This document shows, piece by piece, positions 8,950 to 16,547 of a stretch of DNA of 64,000 bases; positions within the stretch are counted from its first letter, which is position 1; each line of letters starts with the position of its first letter. A program made the translations under genes and the position numbers. The DNA lies in assembly GCF_003609645.1 (NCBI RefSeq), contig NZ_MCIB01000001.1, forward strand, positions 434,001 to 498,000, read 5' to 3'. Origin of the DNA: Thermohalobacter berrensis. Its GTDB lineage: Bacteria; Bacillota; Clostridia; Tissierellales; Thermohalobacteraceae. The notes below the pieces were generated by a model. That model ran no database searches, had not been told where the DNA came from, and saw only the letters and a program-made list of their open reading frames with translations.

Positions 8950-9315
8950 ATGTATTTGATAAAAAAATATTCAAAGTTTATAATTATTGGACTAATTACA
9001 GGTATGGTAAATGGATTATTCGGTTCAGGTGGAGGAACGATAATAGTTCCTGCTTTAGTTTTTTTAATAGGTATAGAAGATCATAAGGCCCATGCTACTG
9101 CAATATCAATAATCTTTCCTCTTACTATTGTAAGTACATTTATTTATTTTACACATGATATGTTAAGACTTAATATTGCAATTGTTGTTGGTTTAGGCGG
9201 AAGTATAGGAGCTTATATAGGGGCTCGACTTTTAAATAAAGTCCCTAGCAAAATACTACGTAAAGCATTTGGAATATTTATGATTATAGCAGCAATAAGG
9301 ATGATGATAAAATGA
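8950..9315 (+). CDS. TSUP (TauE/SafE) half-transporter, first half
   Basis: A 121-residue membrane protein with about four helices, equal to one half of a TauE/SafE (TSUP) anion exporter. It has the family's repeat signature GMVNGLFGSGGGTIIVPAL at residues 18-36 and a second Gly-rich segment GLGGSIGAYIGARLLNKVPS. Full TSUP proteins are about 250 residues and contain this motif twice; here each repeat is its own gene. It overlaps the next gene by four bases (ATGA), so the two are translationally coupled and probably form a heterodimer. TSUP members move sulfite, sulfonates, thiosulfate or other anions; divergence from cysK hints at a sulfur compound, but the substrate is not shown. Confidence 0.85.
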   Translation: MYLIKKYSKFIIIGLITGMVNGLFGSGGGTIIVPALVFLIGIEDHKAHATAISIIFPLTIVSTFIYFTHDMLRLNIAIVVGLGGSIGAYIGARLLNKVPSKILRKAFGIFMIIAAIRMMIK

Positions 9316-9674
9316 TTCTTTTTTTAGTTGGTTTCTTATCAGGTATTATTAGTGGAATGGGAATTGGTGGAGGGACTATATTAATTCCTGCATTAATTTT
9401 TTTTACATCTTTAAGTCAGCATCAAGCCCAAGGTATAAACTTAATAGTTTTTATCCCAATAGCTATAATATCATTAATAACACATTTTATAAATAAGAAC
9501 ATATGTATTAAATTAGCTATTCCTATAATAATATCTGGACTTATAGGTTCTATTTTGGGTTCATTGCTTGCTGTTAACCTTTCTTCAAAAGCATTAAGAA
9601 AAATGTTTGGGCTATTTTTATTATTTATGGGTTTATATCAAATTTTTAGTAAAATAAAAAATTCTTCTACTTAA
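9312..9674 (+). CDS. TSUP (TauE/SafE) half-transporter, second half
   Basis: A 120-residue partner of the preceding gene, beginning inside its stop codon (ATGA). It carries the same motif at residues 10-28 (SGIISGMGIGGGTILIPAL) and about four membrane helices. The two halves resemble each other, as expected from the internal duplication in TSUP carriers, and together equal one full-length transporter. The last codons and stop lie inside the left hairpin of a dispersed repeat element (9661-9773), so this gene's 3' end is fused to that element. Confidence 0.85.
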   Translation: MILFLVGFLSGIISGMGIGGGTILIPALIFFTSLSQHQAQGINLIVFIPIAIISLITHFINKNICIKLAIPIIISGLIGSILGSLLAVNLSSKALRKMFGLFLLFMGLYQIFSKIKNSST

Positions 9675-9773
9675 AGTAGAAGAATCTCAAGGTTGACTTT
9701 TTTTAAACAAATAACAGAAATTATATTTTATCCACAATTTTTATTTGTTTATAATTTCTTATGTGTTATAAAA
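9661..9773 (+). repeat. Structured dispersed repeat, copy A
   Basis: Starts with a perfect hairpin (ATTCTTCTACTT at 9661-9672 against 9674-9685), followed by an 89-base block (9685-9773) that matches 43669-43757 with three differences. The block contains CTCAAGGTTGAC, a T run and a second long imperfect hairpin whose inner arms are GAAATTATA and TATAATTTC. The first hairpin plus T run may also act as the terminator of the TSUP genes. No coding frame is seen in it. Confidence 0.8.
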
Positions 9774-9808
9774 AATAAAGAGACCACTTGAGAGGCCTCT
9801 TTATTTTT
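9770..9808. terminator. Terminator between repeat element and CoA-binding gene
   Basis: A long A/T-tailed hairpin (AAAAATAAAGAG against CTCTTTATTTTT, with GG/CC extending it) that overlaps the stop of the minus-strand gene at 9801. The symmetric tails allow it to work on both strands. Confidence 0.75.
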
Positions 9809-10199
9809 CTGTCAATTCAGCTAATACACAGTCATAATATACTATTTTTTTATTTAATTTTTCTGCTTTTTCAATAATTTCTTCATCAAAAGTTCCTGGT
9901 TGAAACCAAAGATATTCAATACCAACTTTATCTGCTTGTTCTATTATTTTTTTAGTAACTTTAGGTGGTACTACAAAATCTATCACATCTACTTTTTCTG
10001 GTAATTCTTCTACTGAAGGATAGCATTTTTCTCCTTCTATTTCTTCATATTTAGGATTAACAGGATAAGCTATATATCCATGTTCCTTAAGAACATTCCA
10101 TATTTTATAACCGTATTTATCCTTATTTGGAGTGGCACCAACTACTGCCCATACTTTCTTATCTAGCATTTCCTTTTTATTTTTTTCAATATTATCCAT
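9801..10199 (-). CDS. CoA-binding domain protein (YccU-like)
   Basis: A 132-residue single-domain protein of the CoA_binding_2 family, a Rossmann-like fold related to the N-terminal domain of succinyl-CoA synthetase. VWAVVGATPNKDKYG (residues 16-30) is the nucleotide loop, NPKYEEIEGEKCYPSVEELP and DVIDFVVPP are typical of the family, and YLWFQPGTFDEE near residue 95 is the usual signature. The physiological role is not established for this family. It is monocistronic with a promoter at 10244-10273. Confidence 0.9.
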   Translation of the reverse strand: MDNIEKNKKEMLDKKVWAVVGATPNKDKYGYKIWNVLKEHGYIAYPVNPKYEEIEGEKCYPSVEELPEKVDVIDFVVPPKVTKKIIEQADKVGIEYLWFQPGTFDEEIIEKAEKLNKKIVYYDCVLAELTEK

Positions 10200-10243
10200 A
10201 AACTATACCTCCTGTTTTTATTGTTTATACCCCCCTATAGTAT

Positions 10244-10273
10244 ATTTTAACACAATACTTTATTTATCTTCAA
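10244..10273 (-). promoter_or_regulatory. Putative promoter for the CoA-binding gene
   Basis: Minus-strand TTGAAG (10268-10273), 18-base spacer, TAAAAT (10244-10249), about 45 bases upstream of the gene start. Plausible but AT-rich background makes chance matches common. Confidence 0.45.
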
Positions 10274-10282
10274 TTTAATCCC

Positions 10283-10930
10283 TTATTTAACGATCTTCCC
10301 ATCTAACACAGAAAAATATTCCTCACCTATCTCCTCAATTTCCACCTTTGCATTTGTTGCCTCTACCAATAGATTTTCTAATGCTTTTTTTCTTTCTGTT
10401 TCAGTTAATATAATAAGATTTACAGCAGTATCATAGATAACATTATCTATAATATATCCATTTTTCATCAACACATTTTCTATCTTTCCATATAGTGTAT
10501 AGTCTATTCTAGCCTTTATTCTTTTATATAATACCTTTTCTACTATTTTCGCTGCCTCTAAACCTATTTTAGCACCTTTTGTATAGGCCCTAACAAGTCC
10601 ACCTGCACCTAATTTAATTCCACCAAAATATCTAGTAACCACCACAACTACATTTCTTAAATCTTCCTTTTTTATTACTTCCAAAACAGGAATTCCTGCT
10701 GTTCCACTAGGTTCTCCGTCATCACTATATCTTTGTATGTTACTATTTTCGCCAAATACATAAGCATAAACATTATGTGTTGCATCTCTATGTTTTGTGT
10801 TTATCTCTTCTATAAAATCAATAGCTTCTTGTTCAGTGGATATAGGCTTACAATATCCTATAAACCTTGATTTATTTATTATTATCTCATCACAACCAAA
10901 GTTATGTACAGTTTTGTATCTATCTTTCAT
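10283..10930 (-). CDS. YigZ/IMPACT family protein
   Basis: A 215-residue member of the UPF0029/IMPACT family (YigZ of E. coli, YvyE of Bacillus). The N-terminal IMPACT domain shows KSRFIGYCKPI, THNVYAYVFG, SDDGEPSGTAGIPVLEVI and VVVVTRYFGGIKLGAGGLVRAY, the standard signatures, in residues 18-130. A C-terminal ferredoxin-like domain (about 140-205) completes the usual bacterial architecture. Eukaryotic IMPACT modulates Gcn2 signalling; the bacterial role is unsettled. It appears to be a stand-alone gene. Confidence 0.93.
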   Translation of the reverse strand: MKDRYKTVHNFGCDEIIINKSRFIGYCKPISTEQEAIDFIEEINTKHRDATHNVYAYVFGENSNIQRYSDDGEPSGTAGIPVLEVIKKEDLRNVVVVVTRYFGGIKLGAGGLVRAYTKGAKIGLEAAKIVEKVLYKRIKARIDYTLYGKIENVLMKNGYIIDNVIYDTAVNLIILTETERKKALENLLVEATNAKVEIEEIGEEYFSVLDGKIVK

Positions 10931-11009
10931 CTTACCCTCTCCCTTTTACAGACTAATAATATTATAACATCTATTCCATAAATTTAAAGAGATTTAAGTG
11001 CTCTACGTA

Positions 11010-11038
11010 TTGAATATCTATGCTGTATATAATATAAT
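11010..11038 (+). promoter_or_regulatory. Sigma-A promoter for the 11064 gene
   Basis: TTGAAT (11010-11015), a 17-base spacer and a consensus TATAAT (11033-11038), placing the start of transcription only about 20 bases before the ATG at 11064, which has GGGGTGAAG as ribosome site. Confidence 0.65.
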
Positions 11039-11063
11039 AATGTAAACAAAATGGGGTGAAGAT

Positions 11064-11306
11064 ATGAAAAGATCAAAAAAAATTCTTAATAAATTACAAG
11101 AAGAACTAACAGAGGCTTATCATACAAAAGATTTGCTTTTAGATAAGTATAATAGTGTTAATAGTGCAGATAAACATACTTTAAGAAAAGCTTTAGATAA
11201 ACAGAATAAATTAATAAAGCAAATAAAAAATGATATAGAAAAGGTAAAAAAATCATTTAATATAAATTGTTCCTGTGATAAGTGCAATTGTAAAAATAAA
11301 CACTAA
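11064..11306 (+). CDS. Small helical protein with Cys-rich C-terminus
   Basis: An 80-residue protein I do not recognise. Residues 1-65 are strongly helical and charged (KKILNKLQEELTEAYHTK, LDKQNKLIKQIKNDIEKVKK), probably a coiled coil. The last 12 residues are CSCDKCNCKNKH, four cysteines and a histidine that could bind a metal ion. It has a clear promoter, a good ribosome site and a terminator, so it is very likely expressed as a single gene. Function unknown. Confidence 0.8.
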   Translation: MKRSKKILNKLQEELTEAYHTKDLLLDKYNSVNSADKHTLRKALDKQNKLIKQIKNDIEKVKKSFNINCSCDKCNCKNKH

Positions 11307-11308
11307 GA

Positions 11309-11336
11309 AAGGCTGTTGAAGTATTCCAACAGCCTT
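11309..11336. terminator. Bidirectional terminator between convergent genes
   Basis: A 10-bp perfect stem (AAGGCTGTTG at 11309-11318 against 11327-11336) with an eight-base loop, right behind the 11064 gene and ten bases past the minus-strand Nudix gene stop. The minus-strand side has a T-rich tail. Confidence 0.75.
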
Positions 11337-11345
11337 AACTTTATA

Positions 11346-11780
11346 CTAAGCTAAAGCTATATTTTTATTTTTAAGTTTTAGATATTTTTTATATGAAAGA
11401 TTTACTAATGATTTATCTTGACTATATGTTATCTTTTCAAGTGCCTCTTCTATTGTAAAAAATCCCCCGTCAATAAAATCCTCTTCTTCATTTATTCTAT
11501 AATCTTCATTATCCGTTTCCATTATAAACCATACTATTTCATTGCAAACCGGTTTTTGTCTCGTTAAAGAATAAAATTCGTAACTTGTTTCCCCAGCAGT
11601 TGAAATAATTTTTGCATCAAGACCTGCTTCTTCTTTAACTCTTTTCACAGCAGTCTCAGTAGCGAGGAAACCGTTACGAATTTTTCCTTTAGGTAAAACC
11701 CATTCTCCCTTTTCATTTTTTAACAGAAAAACCTTTTCATTATGAAAAACAACACCACCAGCACAATTTCTAAACAGCAT
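11346..11780 (-). CDS. Nudix-fold protein with degenerate Nudix box
   Basis: A 144-residue protein with the length and fold signals of Nudix hydrolases (N-terminal CAGGVVFHNEKVFLLKN, GEWVLPKGKI). The Nudix box GX5EX7REUXEEXGU reads GKIRNGFLATETAVKRVKEEAGL at residues 32-54. The first Glu is replaced by Phe and the RE pair by KR, while the final EE, which holds metal, is retained. Catalysis may be weakened or altered; the domain could instead bind a nucleotide as a sensor. Close Nudix relatives in Firmicutes with intact boxes hydrolyse ADP-ribose or diadenosine polyphosphates. Fold call is firm, activity is open. Confidence 0.85.
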   Translation of the reverse strand: MLFRNCAGGVVFHNEKVFLLKNEKGEWVLPKGKIRNGFLATETAVKRVKEEAGLDAKIISTAGETSYEFYSLTRQKPVCNEIVWFIMETDNEDYRINEEEDFIDGGFFTIEEALEKITYSQDKSLVNLSYKKYLKLKNKNIALA

Positions 11781-11960
11781 TTTAAATGCCTCCTCCCATT
11801 TTTTACTATTATATTATAAATTTTTTAGAATTGCAACACTATTCAGACTATTTTGTCAGCTATTATCTTTTAGTTTATACATAAAGCTCTCTAATTATAA
11901 ATAATATTAACTTTTTGTGGGAAAATTAAATTTGTATACTAAAATTACTGAGGTGATTGG

Positions 11961-12425
11961 ATGAATATAATATATCATTGTGTTGGAGGTTCTCATTCTT
12001 CTGTAATTGCCTCTGCAATACATCTTGGAATTTTACCAATAGATAAAAAACCTTCATTAGAAGAAATATTATCAGTTCCCTATTTTGATAGATTAAATAA
12101 ACAAGATAGAGGTAAAATTATTTTTAGAGGTATAGATAAAGATAACAATAAAATTTTTACGTTAAGTAGACAGTTTGCACCAAACATAGTCATACCTGCT
12201 ATTAAAGATTCATGGGAATTAGCAGGTGGATCTAAAAATGAATTACTTGCTATTAATACTATGAGTGCAGTAAACCTTTTAATGAAAATTGGTGGTTTTA
12301 GCTCACGAAGATTGAAGCTAGTATCACTAGGGAGACCAATAGTAGCTAGAGGCACTCTACTAGCATACAATGATTTAGTAAACATAGTACAAAATACAAA
12401 AGATATAATTAAACAATTAACTTAA
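11961..12425 (+). CDS. DUF3189 family protein
   Basis: A 154-residue protein of the DUF3189 family, found mainly in spore-forming Firmicutes. It begins with the family signature MNIIYHCVGGSHSSVIASAIHLG; residues 30-60 (PSLEEILSVPYFDRL) and the C-terminal GGFSSRRLKLVSLGRPIVARGT also fit. The HCxGGxHSS start resembles a phosphate- or nucleotide-binding loop, but no activity is known to me. Ribosome site AGGTGATTGG precedes the ATG. Its last nine bases overlap the 3' end of the convergent HEAT-repeat gene. Confidence 0.85.
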   Translation: MNIIYHCVGGSHSSVIASAIHLGILPIDKKPSLEEILSVPYFDRLNKQDRGKIIFRGIDKDNNKIFTLSRQFAPNIVIPAIKDSWELAGGSKNELLAINTMSAVNLLMKIGGFSSRRLKLVSLGRPIVARGTLLAYNDLVNIVQNTKDIIKQLT

Positions 12426-13067
12426 AATTTCTGTAATGGCAATCATTGCGGCCCTTTTTACATATTCTTTTTCCTTTGGATTAATAGTTAGCTTTTTAAG
12501 TTTATTTACTGTTTCTAAATCCCCTATATGAGATAGGGCCTTAGCAGCATATTGTCTTACTTGTGGATTTTCATCGGTTAAGACCCTTTCTAACCATTTT
12601 TTTGTATCTTTATCTTTTATTTTTCCTAAAGCTGAACAGGCAAGTCTTCTATAATTAACATTTTTACTCTTTAATTCCATTCTAAGAAAAGGCAATAACC
12701 TTTTATTTTTAAGCTCTCCTATTAACCATATAAGAATCATTCTATCATCAGGATTTTTAAATTTGATATAACGTTTATATATATCTTGAGAAATTTTTTC
12801 TCTTTCTTCTTTGTTTAATTTATTTAGATACTCTAGTCTACTTTCTTTATCCATACTAATTATTTTTATTAATAAATCTTCCTTTTGCTCTCTTTTTTTA
12901 TTAATTTCTATTTTACTTCTAATTATATGCTGTTCTACCTCTTTTTTATTCATCCTTCTAATTTTGGCAATAGTTTTTGGACTTTTTCCTTCTTTATATA
13001 ATAAATAGGTTATAAAATGGTCCTCTAGCTTATCTATATTCTCCCAACTTATCTTTTTCTGTTCCAT
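12417..13067 (-). CDS. HEAT-repeat protein downstream of hflX
   Basis: A 216-residue protein. Residues 1-75 are basic and helical, with a possible helix-turn-helix (GKSPKTIAKIRRMNKKEVEQHII). Residues 100-210 contain HEAT-like repeats (LLPFLRMELKSKNVNYRRLACSALGKI, KKWLERVLTDENPQVRQYAAKALSHIG, ETVNKLKKLT), probably a protein-binding solenoid. The ATG at 13067 is preferred to the GTG at 13076 because AAGGGTGA lies just upstream. It starts one base after the hflX stop, so the two are coupled. Function unknown. Confidence 0.8.
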   Translation of the reverse strand: MEQKKISWENIDKLEDHFITYLLYKEGKSPKTIAKIRRMNKKEVEQHIIRSKIEINKKREQKEDLLIKIISMDKESRLEYLNKLNKEEREKISQDIYKRYIKFKNPDDRMILIWLIGELKNKRLLPFLRMELKSKNVNYRRLACSALGKIKDKDTKKWLERVLTDENPQVRQYAAKALSHIGDLETVNKLKKLTINPKEKEYVKRAAMIAITEILS

Positions 13068-13068
13068 T

Positions 13069-14358
13069 TTATTCACCCTTGTGTTCTTTTACAAATTTTC
13101 TATATTTGTTAAATTCTATTTCATTTAATTTTGCTTTTATATTAACTCCTGAGCTAGTATATTCTTTTTCTAAAACTTCAGCATTATCAAAAATATATGA
13201 TATTAAATTCCCCTCATTATAAGGAATGGAAAGCAGAACATTATAAAATTTCTGAGGTAAACAATCTTGAATTTTATTTAATAATTCATCTAGATTTTGG
13301 CCAGTTTTTGCAGATATATATACTTTAGGTCCATCAATTTGATATGGTAAAATTTCCTTTAAAGAAGACTTATCAATTTTATTAAAAACAGTAATAATAG
13401 GCTTATCTAATACATCTAAGTCTTTTAATACATTAAGTGTTGTTTCTATCTGAATTTCTAAATCCCTATTTGTTATATCAACTACATGAAGAAGCAAATC
13501 AGCATATTCTACTTCCTCTAAAGTTCCTTTAAAAGCTTCTACTAAGTGAGTTGGTAATTTACTTACAAAACCTATAGTGTCAGTAATAAGATAATCTCTA
13601 CCATTAGGCAATTTTCCCTTTCTTAAAGTTGTTTCCAAAGTTGCAAAAAGCATATCTTTAGTAAACACTTCTTTTAATAAATTATTTTCTGAGTTTATAC
13701 TGGCTAATGTATTTAAAAGTGTAGATTTACCTGCGTTTGTATATCCTACTAGAGCAACTATTGGTAAATTTGATTCTTGTCTTTTTTTTCTTTTTACCTT
13801 TCTAACCCTCTTTAATTTTTTTAATTGCCTTTCTATTTCAGAAATTCTCTTTAATATATGCCTTCTATCAATTTCTAATTTCTTTTCCCCAGGACCCCTT
13901 GTACCTATACCAGCCCCTGTTCTTGATAGGACTTCTCCAAGACCAATCAATCTTGGTAATCTGTATTTTAATTGAGCTAACTCTACCTGTAGTTTCCCCT
14001 CTTTAGTAGTTGCTCTATTTGCAAAAATATCTAGTATAAGAGTTGTTCTATCAATTATTTTTCTTTTAATCAATTCTTCTAAATTTCTTAATTGTGCACC
14101 TGATAATTCATCATTGAAAATTACAGTATCTATATCTAGTCCCTTACAATAGTTTGCAATTTCCTCTGCTTTTCCTTTTCCAATAAAATATGCTGGATCA
14201 ATCTTTTTTCTTTTCTGTATTATTTGAGAAACTACAATTCCTCCCGCTGCTTTAACTAATTCACTCAACTCATTCATAGAACTGTCTATATTGCTATTAT
14301 TACTTTGTAAATCTACACCCACAATTAATACATTTTCTTTATCTTTAGATAAATTCAT
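13069..14358 (-). CDS. hflX: GTPase HflX
   Basis: A ribosome-associated GTPase that splits stalled 70S ribosomes after heat or antibiotic stress. The 429 residues are the usual length. The N-terminal HflX domain contains GGIVVSQIIQKRKKIDPAYFIGKGK and NDELSGAQLRNLE; the linker GAGIGTRGPGEKKLEIDRR is diagnostic. The GTPase domain has G1 GYTNAGKST (about 205), G3 DTIGF and G4 NKID. It is followed immediately by the HEAT-repeat gene and preceded by yunB. Confidence 0.95.
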   Translation of the reverse strand: MNLSKDKENVLIVGVDLQSNNSNIDSSMNELSELVKAAGGIVVSQIIQKRKKIDPAYFIGKGKAEEIANYCKGLDIDTVIFNDELSGAQLRNLEELIKRKIIDRTTLILDIFANRATTKEGKLQVELAQLKYRLPRLIGLGEVLSRTGAGIGTRGPGEKKLEIDRRHILKRISEIERQLKKLKRVRKVKRKKRQESNLPIVALVGYTNAGKSTLLNTLASINSENNLLKEVFTKDMLFATLETTLRKGKLPNGRDYLITDTIGFVSKLPTHLVEAFKGTLEEVEYADLLLHVVDITNRDLEIQIETTLNVLKDLDVLDKPIITVFNKIDKSSLKEILPYQIDGPKVYISAKTGQNLDELLNKIQDCLPQKFYNVLLSIPYNEGNLISYIFDNAEVLEKEYTSSGVNIKAKLNEIEFNKYRKFVKEHKGE

Positions 14359-14382
14359 TAAACCACCTCATATCTTATTATA

Positions 14383-15042
14383 CTAATCTGTTGGTACTAC
14401 GTTTAGAAAGTCCTCTTCTGGAACATTAATATAGCTTTCTGGAACATCTCCAACAATTACTGTTTCTGCTACTGGAACATTAGTAGCTATTCTTATTGTA
14501 TCTGATGCTAAAGGGACTATTATTCTAACATCAGTAATGATTGTTAGATATACCTTGTGCCTAGTCTGATTAATACCTGATTCTTCAAATTCGGTTGTAA
14601 AATCAACTGTTACAGTACCTTTAGGAACTATTTTTATGCTTATTTTGGGACCTACCTGAGCTAAAAGTTGACTATTAAATGCATTTCCCAACGGAACTTT
14701 TATGCTACTAGTTGCAATTTGCCTCATATTCTCTTGTACCCCTAAGGCAACTTCTGAAGCAATACTATTCATCATAACAGTATTAGCTTGCATCATTGTA
14801 ACTTTACCTTCATTATCATATTTAACAAATATTAGATCTTTGTATTTTATATCTTCATTTATTTTTACCTTCACAGCATCATTTATAGCTTGGGTTGCAA
14901 TCATTCTTGCTTTAACCTCTGAAATTGCAAGTATGGTTGGTTTAAGATTTCTATCTACTATAATGAACCCATATATAACAATTGTACATAATATCACTAT
15001 AATAAAAAACCTTTTTTTCCTTTTTTTATTTCTGTATTTCAA
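14383..15042 (-). CDS. yunB: Sporulation protein YunB
   Basis: A membrane-anchored sporulation protein; in Bacillus subtilis yunB is under sigma-E and is needed for proper spore formation. The start is taken as TTG at 15042 because AAGGGGG lies six bases upstream; this gives 219 residues, near the family length. A basic N-terminus (KYRNKKRKKR) precedes one membrane helix (about 11-28, FFIIVILCTIVIYGFIIV). The extracytoplasmic part shows KARMIATQAINDAV and LGNAFNSQLLAQVGPKISIKI, both typical of YunB. A longer frame to 15117 lacks a ribosome site. Confidence 0.9.
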   Translation of the reverse strand: MKYRNKKRKKRFFIIVILCTIVIYGFIIVDRNLKPTILAISEVKARMIATQAINDAVKVKINEDIKYKDLIFVKYDNEGKVTMMQANTVMMNSIASEVALGVQENMRQIATSSIKVPLGNAFNSQLLAQVGPKISIKIVPKGTVTVDFTTEFEESGINQTRHKVYLTIITDVRIIVPLASDTIRIATNVPVAETVIVGDVPESYINVPEEDFLNVVPTD

Positions 15043-15273
15043 AATAAGCCCCCTTTTACAGTTTATGCAGTATAAAGGGGAATGTTTAATAAAAATGTTT
15101 TCAATTCTGTAAAGCAAAGGGATAGGGTTTTATAGTTTCTGACAAATAAAATATACCTTTGTCATAGTTACTGACAATTCATCAATTTGACAACTTTTCC
15201 TTCTTTCTTTATGTAAAAAGCCCTATTCATAATTGAATAGAGACTATGAATTTACATAACGAACTGGGTATTT

Positions 15274-15321
15274 ACTAAGTTTTTGAATTTTAAGGTGATT
15301 ACCCTTAATCAAAAACTTAGT
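15274..15321. repeat. Long isolated inverted repeat in the yunB upstream gap
   Basis: Arms of 13 bp pair perfectly (ACTAAGTTTTTGA at 15274-15286 against 15309-15321), and an inner six-base pairing (TTAAGG with CCTTAA) continues the stem. It stands in a 400-base stretch (15043-15446) without a convincing gene and has no T run on either side, so it is not an obvious terminator. The rest of that gap is AT-rich and shows nothing clear. Confidence 0.55.
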
Positions 15322-15446
15322 GTGTCAAATTATGTTTTCCTACGCTTATATATAATCTGATATGTAATATATGTAGGTTAACCCAAAGAAAACTCCGATA
15401 ATTGTTTATTCGGACTAAAACTATTTATGATTATCTTTAATTTTCG

Positions 15447-15641
15447 TTAATCAATTATACTAGTATGGAAAATAACCTTTTCTTCATCAGTGTTAAAATA
15501 GACAACTCTATGAAATACATATAAAGTTAATGTTGTTAATAATACATATAATAACAAAAAATAATATTGTGTGAAAACCTCAAATTGTTTAGCATAATAA
15601 ACTTGAGTTTCTCTATTTGTAACTTTTATTAGTATAACTAG
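15447..15641 (-). pseudogene. Start-less reading frame of a small membrane protein
   Basis: Sixty-four sense codons stay open and read like real protein: a polar start (KVTNRETQVYYAKQFEVF), a hydrophobic helix (YYFLLLYVLLTTLTLYVF) and a polar tail (HRVVYFNTDEEKVIF). No ATG, GTG or well-placed TTG start or ribosome site is present, so it is probably a gene remnant. A frame this long without a stop is unlikely by chance at this GC, but function cannot be assigned. Confidence 0.35.
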
Positions 15642-15666
15642 TTAAGTTTAAAAAAAGTTTTTTATT

Positions 15667-16131
15667 CTATTTATTTATATCTACAACTTGACCATCATTA
15701 GCCTTCAAAAGTTCTTGAGGTGATATTCTTACCAATGCATTCTGGGATCCTCCACCTGAATAAACGATGTCTTTATCCATAACTTTTGAATCAACTAAGT
15801 ATATAGCCTCATATCCGAAAGAAGGTACACCACCACAGATATACCCTGTCTTTTGAAGAATTTCGTCAGGTTTTGCAGGCCTAACCTTTTTAATATTTAA
15901 AAGTTTTCTAATTTTAGAAGTATCTACTTTGTCTTCACCTTTAACAATAGCTACAATTAGATTATTTTGTTCATCTATAAAGCAAATATTTTTCACAAGG
16001 TCTTCAGGACTAGCTTTAACTGCTCTAGCTGCCTCTTCTACGGAATGGCAGGATTCCTGAAATGTCAAATGTTGTGCCTCTATACAGTTATCGGTAATGT
16101 AATTGATCAATTTTTCTTCAAAATTTGTCAT
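15667..16131 (-). CDS. YbaK/EbsC family Cys-tRNA(Pro) deacylase-like protein
   Basis: A 154-residue protein of the YbaK/prolyl-tRNA editing domain family, which hydrolyses mischarged aminoacyl-tRNAs in trans. Typical features are CHSVEEAARAVKASPEDLVKNICF, the catalytic-region lysine in VKGEDKVDTSKIRKLL, and the substrate loop GYICGGVPSFGY, followed by VYSGGGSQNALVRISPQEL. The ATG at 16131 is used because AAAGGAGG precedes it by seven bases; the longer frame adds 11 residues without a ribosome site. Exact tRNA specificity (Cys-tRNA-Pro, or another) cannot be read from sequence. Confidence 0.9.
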   Translation of the reverse strand: MTNFEEKLINYITDNCIEAQHLTFQESCHSVEEAARAVKASPEDLVKNICFIDEQNNLIVAIVKGEDKVDTSKIRKLLNIKKVRPAKPDEILQKTGYICGGVPSFGYEAIYLVDSKVMDKDIVYSGGGSQNALVRISPQELLKANDGQVVDINK

Positions 16132-16330
16132 CGTTTTTCCTCCTTTTATAAAAAGCATTTTCATAGTATTATTTATTTCTATAAATTGTTAATAAATTCC
16201 TTCTGATTTCATATTGTTCTTTTTTACTATAAACACCTATCTTATTGTTATACTTTTTAATTATCGTACTAATCCATATTAATATTGTTCCTATTCTAAA
16301 CGATATAAATGATGTTAATAATAGAAATAC

Positions 16331-16444
16331 TTAACCATAAAAATATTCATGTCTGCTCTTCTCTACTTTGTTTTTGGGTTTATACCATATTAAACCAAAA
16401 GATATTAATAAAAAGATATTAGAATTTTTAATATGTTCAAACAT
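16331..16444 (-). pseudogene. Possible fragment of a membrane protein gene
   Basis: A short frame reading MFEHIKNSNIFLLISFGLIW then a basic tail ending FYG. It continues upstream, open but without a start, to about 16482. There is no ribosome site at the ATG. It looks like the 3' end of a decayed gene; alternatively it is a chance frame. The rest of 16132-16547 shows nothing else. Confidence 0.25.
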
Positions 16445-16547
16445 GTTGCTATAAAATCTAGTGACATCTTTTCTAACTGTAATTATTTAACAATAATAAG
16501 GTTTAACATAACTTTGTTGTAAATGATCAAAATGATATCTATTATCA

